From: Omnitrophica bacterium GWA2_52_8
GTDB taxonomy: Bacteria; Omnitrophota; Omnitrophia; Omnitrophales; Aquincolibacteriaceae
Direction of reading: 5' to 3'
NCBI GenBank assembly: GCA_001804025.1
Contig: MHFC01000048.1
Location: forward strand, 1 to 5,003
DNA: 5,003 nt
Numbering within the stretch: position 1 is the first letter of the stretch; every line of letters starts with the position of its first letter. Shown one piece after another: positions 1 to 5,003 of this stretch. The position numbers and the translations under genes are program-made. Under the pieces are notes generated by a model. It saw only the letters and a list, made by a program, of their open reading frames with translations, did no database searches and had not been told where the DNA came from.

Positions 1-50
1 CCCTGCGGGAGAAGGATAGGATGAGGGGGAACCAGTCATTGTATGTTTGC

Positions 51-152
51 TGTCACCCCCGCATGTTTTTTCCGCCAAAGGCGGATCAGCCTCAGGCTGA
101 GGCGGGCAGGCACAATTTTGTGGATCCCCGACACAAGCATTCGGGGATGACG
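51..152. repeat. Composite nested inverted repeat, about 100 bp
   Basis: The outer ends are imperfect inverted copies: 51-65 against the complement of 138-152 matches at 12 of 15 positions. Inside are three tight hairpins. At 71-85 a 6-bp stem (tccgcc/ggcgga) closes a 3-nt loop. At 86-100 a 6-bp stem (tcagcc/ggctga) closes a 3-nt loop. At 124-148 an 8-bp stem (atccccga/tcggggat) closes a 9-nt loop. The segment 101-106 (ggcggg) can also pair with 71-76, giving an alternative fold. This nested form is typical of small non-coding dispersed repeats. The repeat family is unknown to me and the element boundaries are approximate. Confidence 0.55.
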
Positions 153-172
153 AGGGCTTCATTGGCCCTCGT
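150..172. repeat. Hairpin, 8-bp stem and 7-nt loop
   Basis: acgagggc at 150-157 pairs perfectly with gccctcgt at 165-172 around a 7-nt loop. It directly abuts the 124-148 hairpin. No T-run follows on either strand, so it is not a canonical terminator. It may be part of the same repeat mosaic. Confidence 0.5.
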
Positions 173-182
173 ACTTCCCTGT

Positions 183-205
183 GCTGGTTTAATGGAAAAA
201 CCAGC
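183..205. repeat. Hairpin downstream of the gene cluster
   Basis: gctggttt at 183-190 pairs perfectly with aaaccagc at 198-205 around a 7-nt loop. It lies 36 bp beyond the stop codon of the last minus-strand gene, where a transcript end would be expected. On the minus strand the stem is followed by ACAGGGAAG rather than a U-tract, so intrinsic termination is not supported. It could still protect the 3' end of the message. Confidence 0.4.
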
Positions 206-241
206 CGGGGACAAAACATTAAAGGACTTGTGCACTGTTAC

Positions 242-1957
242 TTAGCTTTGCCCTGAAGGCAAAACCACCTTCGGCTCCAAGCCCTTGTTTTTGCGGGAAA
301 ACATCTCGATAATAAGCGCGATCATCATGCTTAAAAAGTAGAGGCATAAGCCGACTGAGGTTATAGAGGTTGTCGTATAGCGTTCGTAACCGGAAACCAA
401 CGTATATTGGGCAGCCGCCTCGATCAGAAAGAGCATGACGAGCCCCAGAAAATCGCGAAAACGATCTCCTCCTGACAAGTGCCACATCACGAGGAGCAGT
501 CTTAAATTAAAATAATTAATTTGCGGAGTCGTCAGACAAAAAAGCGGGAGAACCGCATGCCAAATGACTTCATAAGCGTTCTTCTTTTTCCGGACAATAT
601 AGAATACGGTCAGAAGCATCGCGGCCAGCGCCAGCCCATATTTCAAAGGTCTCATTTGATTAATTTGTTTCTGTTTTTCCCAAAGGCCTCCGTTTCGATT
701 CATTTCAGCGCGGGTTTTCTCGCCGCGATAGACGAGTGCGTCTGCCAGACCCACGCGGTGGGAGCTATAAGAGGCCGTCTGATGCAGCGCTAAATTTCTT
801 GCCGAGGTTTGAAAAGGCTTTGAACCATAAGCAGCCCAAGCAGCGCCCACGAGGACAAACATTGTCAGGAAAGCACCTTTCAGAAACCGCCTATGAAGAA
901 ATGAAATGCGTCTTGTTTGATAGAGGTCCCGCAATAAAATCACGCCGTAAGGGAAAAAAAAGATCGCGGGAAATACGCGGTTTAAACTCGCGTAGGCAAG
1001 CAGCGCTCCCGCCCATCCAAAACGCTTCCTTTTAAACGCGCACACACTCGTCACGAGCGCAGCGAGCCAGTCAAAACGTAATAGCGACTGCCCCAGAATC
1101 GGCCACCGTCCGCTAAAGGTACAGAAAAAGAAAAGCAAAGAAAAAAGCAGCACCTCAACCCCAAAAGCCCAGCCGATTGCCGCAAACATCAACACAACGA
1201 GGACAAAGTCAATCATTGTGATATATTTACAGTATTTAAGCGGAACTCGCTCACTAAGCGTGCCGCCGACAAGGGTCCAGGTCGGCGGCGCGTTGTAGCC
1301 ATGATCGCTAAAAAAATACTCCCATGAACCCGGCCCGTCGCGCTCTATAAAATAGTTCACATCTTCCTTGAAAGAACGCCAGCGCGTTTCCGAGAAGTTG
1401 GCTTTTATCCGCGCCTGTTCACTGAACGCTTTCTTAACTTCTGCCATTTTGTAGTCTTCTAAATTGCGGTAGAACTTGAGATGCTTTAGACGGTAACGGG
1501 TTTCTTTATCCGCAATGATCATCGCGGAGAATAAATCAAAATAATCCAGCTCTTTAAAATATTTTGAATTGATATAGTAATAGGTCGTATCCTGGATGTG
1601 GCTGTTCTTCACCAGAAGGGATTTGTCAAATTGATAATAATTAAAAAAGCCAAAGAGGCTCGCGCCGGCCATAGCCCCCGCCAACCATAAATTCCTTCCG
1701 GGAATTTCTCCCCGGATAAACCCTTTCCAGGACAATATTTTTTCGCCGGGGGAAGCCCATTTAAAATAAAAGCAAGCGCAAACGAACAGCGCCGCCGTCA
1801 TCGCCAGGATCATACGGTTGTAATGGGATTGCGTCCGGCTAATGGGTTCGATGAAACATGCCAGAAACAAAAATAGCGCCGTAAAAAAAATCCCGAATAC
1901 AGCCAACCGCTCGCGCGCACGCTGAATCGGGAATCTCTGTTTTTTTTCAGATTGCAT
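242..1957 (-). CDS. Polytopic membrane protein, GT-C glycosyltransferase-like (candidate arabinosyltransferase)
   Basis: A membrane protein of 571 residues from the chosen start. Hydrophobic helices lie near residues 18-37, 49-65 and 88-107. A charged, largely non-hydrophobic segment follows at about 108-245, rich in Tyr and Trp (QDTTYYYINSKYF near 122-134; SWEYFFSDHGYN near 211-222). From about 248 onward a dense series of further helices (roughly ten) runs to about 551, followed by a short basic tail. Multiple helices with one large loop containing Asp and Glu is the plan of GT-C enzymes, which take sugars from polyprenyl-phosphate donors outside the membrane; Asp123 is a possible loop carboxylate. 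I do not recognise a named family. Its place after three DPA-synthesis genes suggests it transfers D-arabinofuranose, which is inference. Start: ATG at 1957 has GGGGA nine bases upstream; ATG at 1966 has none at usable distance. An in-frame ATG at 2059 would start inside an inverted repeat and adds a non-hydrophobic leader. An export or flippase role is an alternative. Confidence 0.8.
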   Translation of the reverse strand: MQSEKKQRFPIQRARERLAVFGIFFTALFLFLACFIEPISRTQSHYNRMILAMTAALFVCACFYFKWASPGEKILSWKGFIRGEIPGRNLWLAGAMAGASLFGFFNYYQFDKSLLVKNSHIQDTTYYYINSKYFKELDYFDLFSAMIIADKETRYRLKHLKFYRNLEDYKMAEVKKAFSEQARIKANFSETRWRSFKEDVNYFIERDGPGSWEYFFSDHGYNAPPTWTLVGGTLSERVPLKYCKYITMIDFVLVVLMFAAIGWAFGVEVLLFSLLFFFCTFSGRWPILGQSLLRFDWLAALVTSVCAFKRKRFGWAGALLAYASLNRVFPAIFFFPYGVILLRDLYQTRRISFLHRRFLKGAFLTMFVLVGAAWAAYGSKPFQTSARNLALHQTASYSSHRVGLADALVYRGEKTRAEMNRNGGLWEKQKQINQMRPLKYGLALAAMLLTVFYIVRKKKNAYEVIWHAVLPLFCLTTPQINYFNLRLLLVMWHLSGGDRFRDFLGLVMLFLIEAAAQYTLVSGYERYTTTSITSVGLCLYFLSMMIALIIEMFSRKNKGLEPKVVLPSGQS

Positions 1958-1966
1958 AAGTCTCAT

Positions 1967-1971
1967 TCCCC
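1967..1971 (-). promoter_or_regulatory. Ribosome binding site deciding the membrane-protein start
   Basis: GGGGA on the minus strand lies 9 nt before the ATG at 1957. The same motif directly touches the alternative ATG at 1966, too close to serve it. This favours the 1957 start, moderately. Confidence 0.45.
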
Positions 1972-2024
1972 GGTCACAGATCACTCGAACAAACGGCCGG
2001 GCTATTTTAAAATTTAACAGGACC

Positions 2025-2111
2025 TTTGCAAAATGGACAGCCGGCGGCGTGCTTCCCATAGGGGACAGCGAAATATTGAGTGCCCCCTATGGGCGCCGGC
2101 AATTTTGCAAA
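2025..2111. repeat. Large three-tier inverted repeat between dprE2-like gene and membrane-protein gene
   Basis: Three nested arm pairs share one centre. The outer tier pairs 2025-2034 (tttgcaaaat) with 2102-2111, 10 of 10. The middle tier pairs 2040-2046 (gccggcg) with 2094-2100, 7 of 7. The inner tier pairs 2055-2067 with 2081-2093, 12 of 13, around a 13-nt loop at 2068-2080. Extra unpaired bases lie almost only on the left arm (5 nt at 2035-2039 and 8 nt at 2047-2054), against a single base (2101) on the right. The right arm covers the last codons and the TAG stop (2087-2089) of the dprE2-like gene. No U-tract follows the stem on the minus strand. It may be a MITE-like or REP-like insertion, or an mRNA structure that processes or attenuates the transcript before the last gene. 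No flanking target duplication is evident. Confidence 0.75.
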
Positions 2112-2851
2112 AGCTCAGATTTAAGCTTGATAAAAAAGCTCTCCGGAATCATCTTGATAACCAGCATGATCCAGAACCAGAACCAGGGTACATAGACCGT
2201 GTTTTTCTTTTTCCGGATTGCCTGATAGATTCCTTTGCCTGCCTCTTTCGGCGAAGTGAATAGAATATTTTTAGGCAAGTTCGCCGTCATCGGGGTAGCC
2301 ACAAAACCGGGTTTAACGGTCAAGACATGCACGCGACACGCGGCCAGGCGGGCCCGAAGTCCCTGCAAATATAAACTCAGAGCGCCCTTTGCGCTTCCGT
2401 AAACGTAATTGCTGGCCCGGCCGCGGTCGCCCGCCACGGAGCTGATCACCGCGATCGTTTGGCCGCCTATCGGGATAAAAAGATTGGCGAGAATCGTCAA
2501 AAATGAAACAACGCTTAAAAAATTTGTTTTCATGTCCGCCGCGGTCAGCGCATAGTCTTTCTCACAAGCCGCTTGTTCACTGAGTTTCCCGTACGCAATC
2601 AAAACAACATCTATTCCGCCGAGAACTTTCTCAGCGGTCCGGACAAGCTCCTCGTGACAGGAAGTATCCGCCAAATCGGCCTTACGCGTCTCTACCCCGG
2701 AAGCTCCGCGAGTCAAAAGATCCTGTTTCACAACTTCCAGCTTTGCCTCGTCTCTTGCCGCAAGATAAAAAGAAGCCTTCTCTTCGGAGAAACACCTTGC
2801 GGTTTCCTGCGCAATCGCCGAAGCGGCTCCCAAGATTAAAATTTTTTTCAT
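2087..2851 (-). CDS. DprE2-like short-chain dehydrogenase (decaprenylphosphoryl-2-keto-ribose reductase)
   Basis: A short-chain dehydrogenase of 254 residues, the same length I recall for mycobacterial DprE2. It would reduce the 2-keto intermediate made by DprE1 to polyprenyl-phosphoryl-arabinose, using NAD(P)H at the inner membrane face. The Rossmann nucleotide loop is near residues 8-14 (GAASAIA), where the second and third classical glycines are alanines. Asp59 follows a beta strand, and Asn110, Ser138, Tyr151 and Lys155 fit the SDR tetrad (SSVAG, then YGSAK). Pro181-Gly182 is the usual PG turn after the active site. A hydrophobic, Trp-rich C-terminal stretch (about 221-236) fits the membrane-associated tail of DprE2 proteins. 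Start: ATG at 2851 overlaps the upstream TGA as ATGA, so translation is probably coupled; no strong Shine-Dalgarno is visible. A longer in-frame start at 2974 would lie deep inside the upstream gene and is rejected. The last codons fall in an inverted repeat. A generic SDR role is possible, but the context argues for DprE2. Confidence 0.88.
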   Translation of the reverse strand: MKKILILGAASAIAQETARCFSEEKASFYLAARDEAKLEVVKQDLLTRGASGVETRKADLADTSCHEELVRTAEKVLGGIDVVLIAYGKLSEQAACEKDYALTAADMKTNFLSVVSFLTILANLFIPIGGQTIAVISSVAGDRGRASNYVYGSAKGALSLYLQGLRARLAACRVHVLTVKPGFVATPMTANLPKNILFTSPKEAGKGIYQAIRKKKNTVYVPWFWFWIMLVIKMIPESFFIKLKSELLQNCRRP

Positions 2852-4182
2852 TTTGCGGCCCGCTTTTCTTTTGAGATCCGCCGCCAAAAACCGGAGGAAC
2901 AATTCGGATCTATAAATTGGGAGAAATTTTCCCACTCCGGATAAGCCCGGAAAAACAAGTCCGGACTCATGCATGCATCCTTGGCGGGATAAATCGCCCC
3001 GTTGTTTTTCCTGACTATTTCATCCAGCCGCTTAAACAGCCTCAGGGTTTTCTCACTTTTGTTTTGAAAATCAAGCGCCAAAGTGGTTCCTTCGCGCGGA
3101 AAAGAGAGCATCCCCGGAGATTTTTTTTTGCCGAACACTTTCAGCACACCCAGGAAGGAACCTTCCCCTGCACGGCTGATCCCTTCAAGGATCTCAACGA
3201 AGGCTTCCCTGTCCTGCCCGCGGGGAATCACGCACTGGTATTGATAAAATCCTCTCTTCCCGTAGAGACGGTTCCATTGACCGAGGTTATCCAGCGGATA
3301 AAAAAAAGAAAAGGCGTGCACCTTTTCACGGCTGCGTTCTGCCCCGATTCTCCGGTAGTAAAGCTCGTTAAAAAGACGCATTGTGGCCGTGTTCAGGCAA
3401 ATCGCGGGCAGATCGCAAGGCACAAGCACCGGCTTTCTTTCAGGCAATCCAAGCGGCTTCTCATCTCCTTGGTGAGCCGGAGCATGATTGCCGAGATAAT
3501 AAATTCCACGGCCAAGACGGGAACCTTTCGCGAAGCAATCAATCCAGGCAACGGCATATTCGTAGTCCCTGTCGCTCTCCTCCGAAATTTTAAAAAAACC
3601 ATCCAGATTCGGGAACCGAACGCTCACCCGGTCAATAAAGGCGCTTGAGATTTTTTTAAGCAGGATCCGGCAGCTAAGGATCAGCCCGGTTAATCCCAGC
3701 CCCCCGATCGTGGCCCGGTAGAACTCTGTGTTTTCTTCAGGGCTGCAAACAATTTTTTTGCCGTCGCTGCGAAGCAGTTCAAAGGAAACCACATGCGCTC
3801 CGAACGTACCGACCTGATGATGATTTTTTCCGTGCACATCATTGGCAATGGCTCCGCCGAGCGTCACGTAACGTGTCCCGGGAGTCACAGGCAAAAAATA
3901 ACCTCTTGGAATCGCGTAAGCTAAAACCTCATCCAAACTTACGCCGGCTTCACATTCTAAAATAGCCGCTTGCTCATCAAAGGTTATCAGGTGATCGAGA
4001 GACCGCATATCGATGAGAGTTCCCCCGTCATTTAAACAGGAATCTCCGTAGCTGCGACCCAGGCCGTAGGGCAGATACGTTTGATCCGAAGAAAGATTGG
4101 GAAACGGACTGTTGCGCCAGGGAATTGTTTGAATGGTTTGCTTTCCCTTAAAGGTTTTTCCCCAGGATTGATACCTATTCAT
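2848..4182 (-). CDS. DprE1-like FAD-dependent decaprenylphosphoryl-ribose 2'-oxidase
   Basis: A flavoprotein oxidase of 444 residues (M. tuberculosis DprE1 has 461). It would oxidise C2' of polyprenyl-phosphoryl-ribose, the first half of epimerisation to arabinose, together with the DprE2-like protein. The N-terminal FAD-binding domain (about 20-185) carries GLGRSYGD at 40-47, PGTRYVTLGGAIA at 101-113 and DVHGKNHH at 115-122, all close to the mycobacterial sequence. The C-terminal substrate domain (about 195-440) has FYPLDNLGQWNRLYG at 294-308, YQYQCVIP at 313-320 and AKDA at 400-403. Lys401 matches the catalytic Lys418 and His117 matches His132. The residue equivalent to Cys387, target of benzothiazinone drugs, is Ala369. 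Start: ATG at 4182 has AGGTGG seven bases upstream, while an in-frame ATG at 4230 would overlap the upstream gene by 37 bp and lacks such support. The stop overlaps the next start by 4 bp. An A9 run lies near codons 352-354. A sugar-lactone oxidase is the only alternative and is less likely in this context. Confidence 0.93.
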   Translation of the reverse strand: MNRYQSWGKTFKGKQTIQTIPWRNSPFPNLSSDQTYLPYGLGRSYGDSCLNDGGTLIDMRSLDHLITFDEQAAILECEAGVSLDEVLAYAIPRGYFLPVTPGTRYVTLGGAIANDVHGKNHHQVGTFGAHVVSFELLRSDGKKIVCSPEENTEFYRATIGGLGLTGLILSCRILLKKISSAFIDRVSVRFPNLDGFFKISEESDRDYEYAVAWIDCFAKGSRLGRGIYYLGNHAPAHQGDEKPLGLPERKPVLVPCDLPAICLNTATMRLFNELYYRRIGAERSREKVHAFSFFYPLDNLGQWNRLYGKRGFYQYQCVIPRGQDREAFVEILEGISRAGEGSFLGVLKVFGKKKSPGMLSFPREGTTLALDFQNKSEKTLRLFKRLDEIVRKNNGAIYPAKDACMSPDLFFRAYPEWENFSQFIDPNCSSGFWRRISKEKRAAK

Positions 4183-4189
4183 TAACAAA

Positions 4190-4195
4190 CCACCT
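4190..4195 (-). promoter_or_regulatory. Ribosome binding site for dprE1-like gene
   Basis: AGGTGG on the minus strand lies 7 nt before the ATG at 4182 and overlaps the TAG stop (4194-4196) of the upstream gene. It decides the start over the in-frame ATG at 4230, and the arrangement suggests translational coupling. Confidence 0.7.
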
Positions 4196-5003
4196 AACCA
4201 TAAAGAACCACAGCGCAGACACAAGCCCACGCGAGGATACAGGCCTGGAGCGGGCGGTCTGAGAGAATGACCGCCGTAGGATCCTCCCCCTTTCTTCTGC
4301 GATGAACAAGGAAGAAGTAGCGGAAAATTCCATAATAGACAAACGGGATCGAGAAAATCAAATTCGTGGAGCCCACATTCAGAATTGTTCCGGCATCCAC
4401 AGTATAAAGCGTATAGAAAACAATGATTGAAGCGGTCAGCACCCCGATCATCTGATCGATAAAATACAGGTTATAATCCGCCAAAACCGGCCGGTGCGCT
4501 GAAGCGTTTCGCTGCAGCACCGCGATCTCACCTCGACGCTTATTAAAACCCAAAAACATCGCCAGAACCATCGTCATCATAATGATCCAATGGGATAGTT
4601 CCACTTCGGCGACCAAGGCGCCCGCCTGCACACGCAGAAAATAGAAAACGCTCAGGCAAAAAATATCAATGATGAGCATCGTCTTAAGGTAAAAGGTATA
4701 GACAAGATTTAAAGCAAAATAACCCAGCAGAAGAACACCGAAGCCCCTATTCAGGCAAAACCCCGCCCAAAGCGCTGTCCCATTAAGAAGTCCGGCCGTA
4801 ACAAGGGCCGAAGACAGGCTGACGCGGCCGGAAGCCACAGGCCGCAGTTTTTTTGTCCGGTGCAGCTTGTCCTTCGTTTTATCAAGCACATCATTAATAA
4901 GGTAAACACTTGAGGCCATCACGCTGAAAATAATGGCGGCCGCGAGCGCCTGAATCGACGACTCGCGATCAAAAGCTTTCCCGCCGAAAAGCAGCGGCAA
5001 AAA
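4194..5003 (-). CDS. UbiA-family polyprenyl-phosphate phosphoribosyltransferase (DPPR synthase), 5' end cut off
   Basis: An integral membrane prenyltransferase; 269 residues are visible and the start lies beyond the right edge. Numbering here takes the first visible codon, Phe (5003-5001), as 1. A TTG at 5000 is not a credible start, because the reading frame continues upstream and FLPLLF matches the family's internal N-terminal segment. The product would transfer 5-phosphoribose from PRPP to polyprenyl phosphate, the committed step to DPA. The first Asp-rich motif NDVLDKTKD is at 37-45, followed by His48, Lys51 and RP (54-55) as in UbiA enzymes. The second region has YTFYLK at 102-107 and Asp113, then FLRVQAGA at 122-129, typical of DPPR synthases. 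GFNKRRGE (152-159) resembles their conserved KR-x-x-E element, and SDRPLQ (248-253) their C-terminal RD-x-x-LQ element. Several membrane helices alternate with these loops. The stop lies 11 bp from the next start. An aromatic-prenyl UbiA is less likely given the neighbours. Family length is near 300 residues, so perhaps 20-35 are missing, or more if an N-terminal phosphatase domain is fused. Confidence 0.9.
   Translation of the reverse strand, partial: FLPLLFGGKAFDRESSIQALAAAIIFSVMASSVYLINDVLDKTKDKLHRTKKLRPVASGRVSLSSALVTAGLLNGTALWAGFCLNRGFGVLLLGYFALNLVYTFYLKTMLIIDIFCLSVFYFLRVQAGALVAEVELSHWIIMMTMVLAMFLGFNKRRGEIAVLQRNASAHRPVLADYNLYFIDQMIGVLTASIIVFYTLYTVDAGTILNVGSTNLIFSIPFVYYGIFRYFFLVHRRRKGEDPTAVILSDRPLQACILAWACVCAVVLYG

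Larger units (their letters stand above)
1..241. other. Gene-free intergenic region rich in hairpins
   Basis: No credible gene lies here. The only open frame (21-245, plus strand) runs straight through the hairpins and its translation resembles no protein family. The stretch contains a purine-rich G-run segment (about 5-30), a composite inverted repeat (51-152) and two more hairpins (150-172 and 183-205). It follows the last gene of the minus-strand cluster, whose TAA stop is at 242-244. None of the hairpins is followed by a U-tract on the minus strand, so I see no canonical intrinsic terminator. The region looks like a mosaic of small dispersed repeat units; whether they recur elsewhere in the genome cannot be seen from here. 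Confidence 0.7.

Noticed and set aside
183..205. Intrinsic terminator for the cluster
   Set aside because: The stem is good but no U-tract follows it on the minus strand, so it is listed only as a hairpin.
51..205. CRISPR array
   Set aside because: The hairpins differ from one another, with no regular direct repeats or uniform spacers.
21..245. 74-codon plus-strand open frame
   Set aside because: It runs through the hairpin repeats and its translation is that of repeat DNA, with no ribosome binding site that convinces.
1958..2059. N-terminal extension of the membrane protein from the ATG at 2059
   Set aside because: This ATG lies in the inner arm of the inverted repeat, has no Shine-Dalgarno sequence, and adds a non-hydrophobic leader. 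A start with GGGGA upstream exists at 1957.
2852..2974. Longer start for the DprE2-like gene at 2974
   Set aside because: The added 41 residues are out-of-frame coding sequence of the dprE1-like gene and lie before the Rossmann fold. ATGA coupling at 2848-2851 gives the family's usual length.
2917..3648. 243-codon open frame on the plus strand
   Set aside because: It is antisense to the strongly supported dprE1-like gene and shows no recognisable domain.
4998..5000. TTG at 5000 as start of the UbiA-type gene
   Set aside because: The frame stays open to the window edge, and the residues around it match an internal part of the family. The gene is therefore treated as truncated.

Overview
All four protein genes lie on the minus strand and read from the right edge toward the left. 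They form one compact operon-like cluster with gaps of 11 bp, a 4-bp overlap and 129 bp. The first three match, in transcription order, enzymes that make the lipid-linked D-arabinofuranose donor decaprenyl-phosphoryl-arabinose (DPA), best known from mycobacterial cell-wall arabinan synthesis. They are a UbiA-family 5-phosphoribosyl-1-pyrophosphate:polyprenyl-phosphate transferase (4194-5003, cut by the window edge), a DprE1-type FAD oxidase (2848-4182) and a DprE2-type short-chain reductase (2087-2851). The fourth gene (242-1957) encodes a polytopic membrane protein of about 571 residues. Its layout resembles a GT-C glycosyltransferase, so it is a candidate user of the donor.

The implied pathway is PRPP plus polyprenyl phosphate to polyprenyl-phosphoryl-5-phosphoribose (UbiA-type enzyme), removal of the 5-phosphate (no enzyme in this window), oxidation at C2' (DprE1) and reduction to the arabinose epimer (DprE2). 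The arabinose would then be transferred on the outer face of the membrane, possibly by the GT-C-like protein. Similar sets occur outside Actinobacteria for arabinosylation of Nod factors, pili or surface polysaccharides, so the cluster alone does not imply a mycobacterial wall.

Layout: 1-241 has no gene but several hairpins and an imperfect nested inverted repeat of the kind dispersed in some bacterial genomes. 242-1957 is the membrane protein. 1958-2086 is the widest gap in the cluster; most of a large three-tier inverted repeat (2025-2111) lies in it and runs over the end of the dprE2-like gene. 2087-5003 holds the three enzyme genes.

Organism: a bacterium with moderate GC. Base composition (many A-runs, Lys-rich proteins) and the hairpin-rich intergenic repeats look unlike Actinobacteria and more like uncultured Gram-negative-type lineages such as Omnitrophota or Deltaproteobacteria-like groups. 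This placement is a guess from style, not proof.
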